Assembly (NCBI RefSeq): GCF_039543525.1
Contig: NZ_BAABJX010000017.1
Coordinates: forward strand, 145,883-209,882
Reading direction: 5' to 3'
DNA length: 64,000 bases
Origin: Algivirga pacifica
GTDB lineage: Bacteria > Bacteroidota > Bacteroidia > Cytophagales > Flammeovirgaceae
Every line of letters starts with the position of its first letter. Position 1 is the first letter of the stretch. The notes beneath the pieces are model-generated. The model was given only the letters and a program-made list of their open reading frames with translations. It had not been told where the DNA came from and did no database searches. Made by a program: the position numbers and the translations under genes. Positions 44,455 to 51,739 of the stretch are shown here, piece after piece.

Positions 44455-46653
44455 ATGATACTAGAACACGTTGAAAATATACCAAAAACAACCACACCCA
44501 CGTCATACCGAAAAATAAAGATCGGTATTGACGTAGGAGGAACCTTTACCCACGCGGTAGCTATTGAGATTACCAATTTTGAACTGGTAGGAAAAGCTTG
44601 TGTACCCACCACTCACACTGCTCAGGAGGGCGTAGCCAAAGGCGTAGTGGACTCTATGCAGTTGCTCATGAAGGAGGCTAATATTCATCCGGATGAGGTG
44701 GTGCTTATTGCACATTCGACAACCCAAGCGACCAATGCCTTATTGGAGGGAGATGTTGCAACAGTGGGGATCATCGGAATGGGGACCGGAATAGAGGGAA
44801 GAAGAGCTAAGACAGAAACGAACCTTAAGCATATCGAACTGGCGCCGGAGAAATACCTTCCGACCAAGTTCCGCTATTTAGATACCAAGAATACCCCTAC
44901 AGAGGAAGAAATAAAAGAGCTGATTCAACAATTGGCAGATGAGGGAGCAGAAGTACTGGTCGCTTCAGAAGCTTTTGGGGTAGATAATCCTGCCAATGAA
45001 GATTTAGTGGTTAAGGTAGCTCGAGAAATGGGGTATATGGCCACTGCTGCAAGTAGTATCTCTAAGCTTTATGGCTTGAGAGTACGAACAAGAACCGCTG
45101 TGATCAATGCATCCATGATGCCTAAGATGTTGGAGACGGCGAACATGACGGAGAAGTCCATACGAGAAGCAGGGATGAAAGTGCCTTTGATGGTGATGCG
45201 CTCTGATGGTGGAATTATGGACATCAATGAAATGCGAAAACGTCCGATTATGACGATGCTTTCTGGTCCTGCGGCCGGAGTAGCTGCAGCATTGATGTAT
45301 GCACGTATATCCGATGGGATATTCATAGAGGTGGGAGGTACTTCTTCCGATATCTCTGTGATCAAGAACGGAAAGCCTCAAGTGAAGTCTGCACAAATTG
45401 CAGGGCAGCGTTTATATCTTCAAACTTTGGATGTACGTACGCTGGGAATTGGCGGAGGATCAGTTCCCCGCTTTGATGGAAAGAAAATTACAGATGTAGG
45501 ACCAAGGTCTGCCCATATCGCTGACTTACATTATGCGGCTTATAGCCCCGATGAGGATTTCCAAAATATAAACCTGGAGAAGATAAAACCCAGAGAGGGA
45601 GATCCAGCAGATTATATGAAGATCATCCGAAATGGAGAAGCCATGACGGTGACCCCTACAGGTGCGGCTTATCAATTGGGCCTGGTGGAAGAAGTAGGGC
45701 ACGGGGGAGCCAATACGAAAGCAGTAGCCAATGTATTTAAGGCATTGGGAGAAGCATTTCATCAGGAGCCTCAAAAGGTGGCAGAGGATATCTTGAAGAC
45801 CTCAGCCAAGAAGATTGTTCCCGTAATTGAGCAATTGTCCAGAGAGTATAAGCTAGATAAACATATGCTTCAGTTCATCGGAGGAGGTGGCGGAGCTTCA
45901 GCCATTGTTCCATATACTGGTCAGTATATGAGTATTCCCTTCCGTATTGCTGAGAATACAGAAGTAGTATCTGCTATTGGTGCTGCGTTGGGAATGATAA
46001 GGGATACGGTAGAACGAAATGTATTGAGCCCAACGGATCAGGATATTATTGCTATTCGTCAGGAAGCCGTAAGTGCGGTGGTGGCAATGGGCGCGAATGC
46101 CGATACGGTGGAAGTCAGCGTGGAGATCGACAATAAGCAAAAGAAGCTGACTGCTATTGCCATGGGATCTACAGAGTTGAGAACGAAAGATCTTAACCTG
46201 GAACCAATTTCAGAGGAGGAACTAAGACAAGTTGCGGCAAAATCCATAGGAGTGACAGCAGAAGAAGTATTGCTTCTGGGAAGTACCAACGGCTTGAGAG
46301 CAATAGGCTATCAGGAAATGAAAAAGCATCTCTTAGGATTATTTTCCAGTACCCTGCTCAAGTTGAGAGTAGTTGATACAGAAGGAGCTATACGTTTCCA
46401 GCTGGATGGGGGAGTGGTAGTCAATACGACCGTTGCAGCAATGAGAGGAGAGGTCAAAGAGCTCTTGGAGCGATTAGCATCCTTTGGAGATGCAGGTAGC
46501 CTTCTGCCTGATCTTTATGTATTGCTGGGAAATAAATTGATCGATCTCACAGGGTTGGCAGAAGCTTCTCAGGTCATCGCATTATTGGAAATAGAAAGTA
46601 AAAAAGCATTAGCAGATGATCCGGTGGTGGTCATTGCCAAACAAAAGAAATAA
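44455..46653 (+). CDS. Hydantoinase/oxoprolinase subunit A (HyuA-like), orphan
   Basis: 732 residues, cytosolic. The N-terminal ASKHA-type ATP-binding motif (IGIDVGGTFTHAVAI, about 22-38), AHSTTQATNALLEG and GIIGMGTG, then a HyuA core (MRSDGGIMDINEMRKRPIMTMLSGPAAGVAAAL; EVGGTSSDISVI) are all clear. Members couple ATP hydrolysis to opening cyclic amides (hydantoins, 5-oxoproline) or to carboxylation of ketones, normally with a HyuB partner. No HyuB gene occurs in this window. The C-terminal ~200 residues (from about 535) include repeats of small beta-alpha units not typical of the short forms. It could act on a lactam or cyclic by-product, but that is a guess. Confidence 0.85.
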   Translation: MILEHVENIPKTTTPTSYRKIKIGIDVGGTFTHAVAIEITNFELVGKACVPTTHTAQEGVAKGVVDSMQLLMKEANIHPDEVVLIAHSTTQATNALLEGDVATVGIIGMGTGIEGRRAKTETNLKHIELAPEKYLPTKFRYLDTKNTPTEEEIKELIQQLADEGAEVLVASEAFGVDNPANEDLVVKVAREMGYMATAASSISKLYGLRVRTRTAVINASMMPKMLETANMTEKSIREAGMKVPLMVMRSDGGIMDINEMRKRPIMTMLSGPAAGVAAALMYARISDGIFIEVGGTSSDISVIKNGKPQVKSAQIAGQRLYLQTLDVRTLGIGGGSVPRFDGKKITDVGPRSAHIADLHYAAYSPDEDFQNINLEKIKPREGDPADYMKIIRNGEAMTVTPTGAAYQLGLVEEVGHGGANTKAVANVFKALGEAFHQEPQKVAEDILKTSAKKIVPVIEQLSREYKLDKHMLQFIGGGGGASAIVPYTGQYMSIPFRIAENTEVVSAIGAALGMIRDTVERNVLSPTDQDIIAIRQEAVSAVVAMGANADTVEVSVEIDNKQKKLTAIAMGSTELRTKDLNLEPISEEELRQVAAKSIGVTAEEVLLLGSTNGLRAIGYQEMKKHLLGLFSSTLLKLRVVDTEGAIRFQLDGGVVVNTTVAAMRGEVKELLERLASFGDAGSLLPDLYVLLGNKLIDLTGLAEASQVIALLEIESKKALADDPVVVIAKQKK

Positions 46654-46665
46654 TCCATAGGGGGA

Positions 46666-46880
46666 TTAAGGAGGAATAAATAACTGGCGTGCTGTTAAAT
46701 CGCTTTGTTGAATCGTTGATTCGTTGAATTGAGCTTCGCTCGTTGATTCGAGTTGAACTGTTGTATGGGTATTGATATATCAATCAACAGTTCAACTCGA
46801 ATCAACTCACCAAAGGTGAAATTCAACGAATCAACGATTCAACAAAGTGGATTAGCAGTATGAAAGTGATTTATTCAAAC
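46666..46880. repeat. TTAAG..GAATAAA-ended palindrome
   Basis: It starts TTAAGGAGGAATAAATAACTG and ends GTGATTTATTCAAACTC. Between lie GTTGAATC units, GAGC-TTC-GCTC, arms GATTCGAGTTGAACTGTTG / CAACAGTTCAACTCGAATC and TCACC-AAA-GGTGA. Its right end creates a spurious in-frame ATG at 46860, 60 bp before the real start of the next gene. Confidence 0.88.
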
Positions 46881-46919
46881 TCAATTATCAGGCCCCTTAT
46901 AAAGCCAATAAAAAATAAC

Positions 46920-47738
46920 ATGCACGACTATATTATTTACAATGCTTCCATTGCTGGAGTAGCTTTCGCAATAGAGAAAAAACGGGCAGGAGCTTCTGTT
47001 CTTTTACTGAATCATTATGGATTTTGTGGGGGAGTAATTACGGAATCTCTTGCTCTTCAACAAAAGACGAATGGACTGGAAGGAATCGTAAAAGAGTTAT
47101 TTGAAGCGATTCAAAAGGAACACAGAGCCTTGTTTGGACAAGCTGAGGATGAAGTCATTCTTAACCCTGAGGTGGTAAAGTCTGTCCTTTTATATCAATT
47201 AATGGAAGCAGGAGTAGAATGTCTCTTTCATGTTCACCCTAAGGAAATCAAAGAGGAGCAGGATGGTATAACACTTCAGTTGGTTGCTAAAGAAGGATTG
47301 ATTGAAAGAAAAGCAAAGCGAGTGATTGATGCGTCTTTTGAGCAGCATATCGGACATTTATACCATGGCCAAAAGAGAACACTACAATCAGTGGTATTGA
47401 ACTTGATGACTACAGTGCCACAGAAAGAACGCTTTTTAACCTGGGCCCCTATTGATAAGGCTATAAAAACAGCTGATGGTCGCTACTTTTTGACGTTGGT
47501 GCCAGAAAAGGGAACCGGATATAACGCTTTGATAGGGAATGCTTTGACAGATCATCTGACGATTCATTTACAGGCAGATGGAGCTCGCATTCAATTGTTA
47601 CCCACTCAAGCTTTACTAAGTTATCAAGAGGCGCCCCAAATGAAAGGAGAAGTACAATGTGTACCAACCTATGCTGCCAATGAGGCTTTCAAGACTGCGA
47701 ATGAATTCCTGAAATCTTTAATTGCCCTAGAAGTATGA
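46920..47738 (+). CDS. Degenerate FAD-oxidoreductase-like protein
   Basis: 272 residues from the ATG at 46920. It is a clear paralogue of the protein at 48765: MHDYIIYNASIAGVAF aligns with HNNYDIIVAGAGIAGVGA, and LLLNHYGFCGG with LLLEHYGFVGG. But two of the three dinucleotide-binding glycines are changed (NxSxxG instead of GxGxxG) and the ribose-binding Glu is Asn. It also lacks the C-terminal FAD region (GRCISATREGHS in the paralogue), being about 160 residues shorter. The frame is intact, so it may be a non-FAD partner or scaffold. Its stop overlaps the NanE start by 4 bp. A decayed but still expressed gene is the alternative. Confidence 0.72.
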   Translation: MHDYIIYNASIAGVAFAIEKKRAGASVLLLNHYGFCGGVITESLALQQKTNGLEGIVKELFEAIQKEHRALFGQAEDEVILNPEVVKSVLLYQLMEAGVECLFHVHPKEIKEEQDGITLQLVAKEGLIERKAKRVIDASFEQHIGHLYHGQKRTLQSVVLNLMTTVPQKERFLTWAPIDKAIKTADGRYFLTLVPEKGTGYNALIGNALTDHLTIHLQADGARIQLLPTQALLSYQEAPQMKGEVQCVPTYAANEAFKTANEFLKSLIALEV

Positions 47739-48439
47739 ATCCAGTATTTGAGCAACTAAAGGGAGGCTTGGTAGTCTCCTGTCAAGCGGAAGGAGACTCT
47801 CCTTTCAATATTCCAGAGCGGGTGGCCGATTTTGCTGAGGCCGCTGTTCAAGGAGGTGCCATTGGTATACGTTCCCAGGGAGTGGAAAAAACGAAAGCGA
47901 TTATTGATCGTGTAGCACTTCCTGTTATCGGTTTGATCAAATCAGAGTTTGAAGATGGCTATGTACGTATCACAGGCTCTTTTCAAGAAGTAGAACAGCT
48001 GATCGCTATTAATACGGATATCATTGCTATTGATGGGACTTTTAGAGAAAGAGAAGGGATGTCAGGCCCCGCTTTTATTAAGGAAGTCAAAGCCCGTTAT
48101 GACTGTGTAGTAATGGCTGATATTGCTACCGTAGAGGAAGGCATTGCCTGTGCAGAAGCAGGAGCCGATTGTTTGTCAACGACCTTATCAGGGTATACAC
48201 CAGACACCAAGGATAAACCCAAGCAAGGACCGGACTTTGCCTTCCTGTCAGAAATGGTACAGCAGTCTTCCATTCCTGTTTTTGCCGAAGGAAGGGTCAA
48301 TACGCCAGAAGATGCTGCCAAGATGATACAACTAGGCGCTTGGGGGGTAGTCGTAGGGTCGGCCATTACTCGCCCACATTTGGTCACACAATGGTACGTA
48401 GAGAAAATAGGAGCAGTAAACGCTGTTCATGATGTTTAA
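47735..48439 (+). CDS. nanE: N-acetylmannosamine-6-phosphate 2-epimerase
   Basis: 234 residues, single TIM barrel. Diagnostic NanE segments are present: LKGGLVVSCQA at the N terminus, GAIGIRSQGVEKTKAI, PVIGLIKSEF, IIAIDGTFRERE, VMADIATVEEG, STTLSGYTPDT, FAEGRVNTPEDA, GAWGVVVGSAITRP. It converts ManNAc-6-P to GlcNAc-6-P in the cytosol, feeding the GlcNAc pathway. Its start overlaps the degenerate FAD gene. The last residues (AVHDV) and stop are encoded by GTTCATGATGTTTAAT, a variant of the dispersed repeat that follows, so the C terminus has been touched by repeat insertion. No NanA lyase is nearby, so ManNAc or ManNAc-containing glycans are a more likely source than sialic acid. Confidence 0.93.
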   Translation: MNPVFEQLKGGLVVSCQAEGDSPFNIPERVADFAEAAVQGGAIGIRSQGVEKTKAIIDRVALPVIGLIKSEFEDGYVRITGSFQEVEQLIAINTDIIAIDGTFREREGMSGPAFIKEVKARYDCVVMADIATVEEGIACAEAGADCLSTTLSGYTPDTKDKPKQGPDFAFLSEMVQQSSIPVFAEGRVNTPEDAAKMIQLGAWGVVVGSAITRPHLVTQWYVEKIGAVNAVHDV

Positions 48440-48764
48440 TGGAGCTTCGCTCGTTCATGGTGTTTAGTTGTTTTTTAATAGAGTTGATCACAGCTAATTA
48501 TTTATAAGCAGACAAAAACACTGAACTGGTTCAAGAGTTCAAATTCCGAACGAGGTACGAGTAAGGAATTGCTCTTGGACCAAGCGGTTTACTACATCGG
48601 TTAAGGTTTATAAGTTCTATTTTCAAACGAGGGATGTGTTTTTTAATAAACGATAAACCATAAGCGATAAGCAATAAACAACCTCAACTCACCAAAGGTG
48701 AAACTCAACAGCGCAAAGCGCTACTCAACCAGCGGCGCAAGCCGCCTCAACAATTCAACAAGAT
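48440..48764. repeat. Composite repeat region
   Basis: Left part: GAGC-TTC-GCTC between GTTCATGATGTTTAAT and GTTCATGGTGTTTAGTTG. Middle: an inverted repeat GGTTCAAGAG..CTCTTGGACC at about 48526-48577. Then heptad GATAAAC/GATAAGC units (about 48648-48678). Right part: TCACC-AAA-GGTGA, AGCGC-AAA-GCGCT and GCGGC-GCAA-GCCGC linked by TCAAC, ending three bases before the next start. No coding sequence. Confidence 0.8.
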
Positions 48765-50078
48765 ATGCATAATAATTACGATATAATTGTCGCTGGAGCG
48801 GGTATTGCCGGAGTAGGGGCAGCCGTGAAGGCAGGACGTATGGGAGCCAAAGTATTGCTGCTGGAGCATTACGGCTTTGTAGGAGGAATGTCCAGCGCAG
48901 GAATGGTTTCTCCTTTTATGAAACACACGGTAGCTGATGATATTTTGGTTAAAGGGGTATTTGAAGACCTGGAGGTAAAAATGAGGGCCCAAAAAGGGAT
49001 GATCGACAACGGCTTCTATGCGGCTTCTTTCCGTTCTGCAGCAATTGAGTTATTGACCGAAGCTAAAGTAGACTTTCTACCTCACGCACAGCCCGTAAAA
49101 GTACATAGAGATCAAAACCGTATCATAGGGTTGGATGTCTTGGCTGCCGGAGAGGTACAACGTATCGATGCGGAGGTATTTATTGATACCACAGGAGATG
49201 CCCAACTAGTCTTTCTGGGAGACTATCCATGGGTTAAGGGAGATGAGAAAACAGGCTTGCTACAGGCTATGACATTATTCTTCCGTATGGGTGGAATAGA
49301 TATGGAAAAGGCCAATGATTGGGCAAAGCAACACCCAGAGCATTTTCTCCCTTGGGTAGACTTTGAGTACAATCCTCAAAAGATATTCTCTATAGCAGGA
49401 TGGACCAATTTTGTGGAGAAAGCCAAAGCTGAAGGCCGTCTGCCTAAAGCGATTGAATATGTCTTTTTTACGACCCTTCCAGAAAGTGGAGAAGGTTCCT
49501 TTAATACTTCTAACATCTTGGGATTAGATGCTTCTACCTCTCAAGACCTGACTAAGGCAGAACTTATCGGTAGACAACAGGTTGATGCTGTCGTCAAAAT
49601 GCTACAAGAAGATGTACCGGGGTTTGAGGAAGCTTATCTATTGGAAACAGCTGTGCAAGTAGGGGTCAGAGAAACCCGTCGTGCTATAGGAGACTATGCC
49701 GTAACGGGAGATGATGTCGCTAAAGGACATAAGTTTGAGGATGCTATTGCCAGAGGATGTTATGGTATAGATATCCATGGACAAGAGGATGAAGAGAGCA
49801 GGATGGAAGATCTTCCAGAAGGAGAGTTCTATGAGATTCCATTACGCTCCCTGATGGTAAAAGAAGCCGATAATCTCTTAGTGGCAGGTCGATGTATTTC
49901 CGCTACCCGTGAAGGGCATTCAGCTTTGAGAATTATGCCGACTTCTTGTGCTACGGGAGAGGCTTGTGGATCTGTCGCAGCCTTGGCAGTGCAACAGCAA
50001 AAAACGATTAGGGAGGTGAACTTTGGAGAAGTGCAGGAGGCAGTGAGCTATAACTTGTCTGTGGCAAGTTGCTCGTAG
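48765..50078 (+). CDS. FAD-dependent oxidoreductase (FAD_oxidored family)
   Basis: 437 residues, cytosolic by appearance. Rossmann FAD motif IIVAGAGIAGVGAAVKAGRMGAKVLLLEHYGFVGG at 6-40 (intact GxGxxG and ribose-binding Glu). A second FAD contact lies at EVFIDTTGDAQLVFLG, and the C-terminal LLVAGRCISATREGHSALRIMPTSCATGEACG is the conserved end of this family. Members near glycan loci are usually uncharacterised; a sugar or sugar-acid oxidation role is plausible. It follows NanE and a truncated, degenerate paralogue, and precedes the HAD phosphatase. The family call is firm, the substrate unknown. Confidence 0.88.
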   Translation: MHNNYDIIVAGAGIAGVGAAVKAGRMGAKVLLLEHYGFVGGMSSAGMVSPFMKHTVADDILVKGVFEDLEVKMRAQKGMIDNGFYAASFRSAAIELLTEAKVDFLPHAQPVKVHRDQNRIIGLDVLAAGEVQRIDAEVFIDTTGDAQLVFLGDYPWVKGDEKTGLLQAMTLFFRMGGIDMEKANDWAKQHPEHFLPWVDFEYNPQKIFSIAGWTNFVEKAKAEGRLPKAIEYVFFTTLPESGEGSFNTSNILGLDASTSQDLTKAELIGRQQVDAVVKMLQEDVPGFEEAYLLETAVQVGVRETRRAIGDYAVTGDDVAKGHKFEDAIARGCYGIDIHGQEDEESRMEDLPEGEFYEIPLRSLMVKEADNLLVAGRCISATREGHSALRIMPTSCATGEACGSVAALAVQQQKTIREVNFGEVQEAVSYNLSVASCS

Positions 50079-50103
50079 GCTTTTGTCTCAGAGACAACGC
50101 TGT

Positions 50104-50272
50104 CAACTTAAGCTGAAAGTAAAAAGGTAGAAACTGGTCTTCGCGTCTTCGCGAAGATCAAAGCATAATGGGAGCGTCCACGCTCCGGTTTTATAAACGT
50201 GAGCGTAGACGCTCAAATGATGTTTAAGGTCCTAGCGAGGACGCTAGGACCAGTACTTAGCTTAAGTTGAAG
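50104..50272. repeat. Nested palindrome with TCTT/TAGA-loop hairpins
   Basis: Outer arms GTCAACTTAAGCT / AGCTTAAGTTGA enclose CTTCGCG-TCTT-CGCGAAG, GAGCG-TCCA-CGCTC, GAGCG-TAGA-CGCTC and GGTCCTAGCG-AGGA-CGCTAGGACC. It lies between the FAD oxidoreductase and HAD genes. Confidence 0.88.
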
Positions 50273-50352
50273 ACATTGTGCCTCAGGCAAGGGTTCTGCA
50301 TCACTGGTCCTAAAAAATAAAAAACGAAACACTGTAAACTGAACACTGTAAA

Positions 50353-51684
50353 ATGGCCATAGATCAACAACAAGCTTCTACCTTATTCTGTGAACTGGGT
50401 GAGGAATTTGTCAAAGTCCCCAACCCCAATTACGTCTTTCCTCCTTATGAAATATACGCCTTAGCCAAAAGCAAAAAAGAAGGACTGAGCGAACTCAAAG
50501 CCGTCGTGATGGACATGGATGGAACTACCACCACGACGGAAGAACTTTGTATCTACTCCCTGGAGTATATGGTTCGTCGTATGCGTGGACATCTCAGTAA
50601 GGAAGCATGGGAAGGATTGGTAGAAAAAGACTACCCCAATATTATTGGAAATAGTACAACCAAGCATGTAGAGTATCTGATAGATACCTATGGAGATGCG
50701 TTTGTAGAGGATGAAATTCAGGAAGGATTCCTGTATGCGGCAGCATGGACACTAGCGCTTGGAAAAGATGAGAAGCGAAAGGAAGAAGTAAAGCTAACAC
50801 TAAAGAAGTTAGGATTACAGGGATTTGAGGATCAAGATTGGAGATCATTGTTGGCCTTATCCAAAGTGGAGCAGATAGAAATACTGAAGCAAAAGTTTGG
50901 AGGACGAATGCTTCCAATGGATCGTGCGTTACAACTCTCCGTAGCTATTGATATTTACTATCAAAAATATCATGAATTGCTAGTGGAAATTAGTCAGGGA
51001 AATGCAGAACAAGTACGCAAGGAAGTATTCGGGGAAGGACATACCGGAAAGCACCTGATTGAGCCAATGAAAGGTATAGGAGTGCTCTTACCGATGATGA
51101 AAGGTTGGCTAGGAAAAGATATAGAAGCATTATTACCCAAGTTCTTTGAAGAGAGCGCTCTGTCATTAACAGAAGAAGAAAAGCAGTTGGCTACAGAAAA
51201 GTTGATCGCTTATAGTGTTCAATTTGAGCAGCAACCTTTGAAGGTAGGGTTAGTGACCTCTTCTATTTTTTATGAAGCGGATATCGTAATACGAGAAGTC
51301 TTTGCGGTACTACAGGAGTGGATAGAAACCACAGCATTACCTCAGGATAAAAAGACTTTTATACAACAACAGCTAAAAGACTACCATAAGGTATACGACA
51401 CCTTCGTGACGGCCTCAGATTCCAGTGAGATCCGTTTAAAGCCTCACCGAGATCTATATAGTATCGCTTTGTACCAATTGGGAATTGCCCCTGAAGATTT
51501 TGATAAAGTAGCAGGGTTTGAAGATAGCCAAAGTGGTACGATTGCTATTAGAGCAGCAGGAATAGGCTTGTGTATTGCCGTGCCATTTGCACAAACAGCC
51601 GGACACGATCTGGGAGCAGCGACCTTTGTCTGTTCTGGAGGGGTGCCGGAGGTACTGCTAAAACACCACCTCTTCCTTAATTAA
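50353..51684 (+). CDS. HAD-superfamily phosphatase with a large cap insertion
   Basis: 443 residues. HAD motif I VVMDMDGTTTTTEE (D54, D56), motif II GLVTSS, motif III RLKPHRDLY and motif IV GFEDSQSGTIAIRAAGIGLCIAV define a beta-phosphoglucomutase-like HAD enzyme. Between motif I and II there are about 240 residues, much more than the usual small helical cap; it holds helices such as DKVREEVFGEG-like and EEKQLATEKLIAY. A further insert follows motif II. It most likely dephosphorylates or isomerises a sugar phosphate in this locus. The enlarged cap suggests an unusual or bulky substrate. Family firm, substrate unknown. Confidence 0.82.
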   Translation: MAIDQQQASTLFCELGEEFVKVPNPNYVFPPYEIYALAKSKKEGLSELKAVVMDMDGTTTTTEELCIYSLEYMVRRMRGHLSKEAWEGLVEKDYPNIIGNSTTKHVEYLIDTYGDAFVEDEIQEGFLYAAAWTLALGKDEKRKEEVKLTLKKLGLQGFEDQDWRSLLALSKVEQIEILKQKFGGRMLPMDRALQLSVAIDIYYQKYHELLVEISQGNAEQVRKEVFGEGHTGKHLIEPMKGIGVLLPMMKGWLGKDIEALLPKFFEESALSLTEEEKQLATEKLIAYSVQFEQQPLKVGLVTSSIFYEADIVIREVFAVLQEWIETTALPQDKKTFIQQQLKDYHKVYDTFVTASDSSEIRLKPHRDLYSIALYQLGIAPEDFDKVAGFEDSQSGTIAIRAAGIGLCIAVPFAQTAGHDLGAATFVCSGGVPEVLLKHHLFLN

Positions 51685-51739
51685 GAATGAATAATGATTA
51701 ATTAAAAATTACTCATTAAAAATTAGAAACGACGCAATC

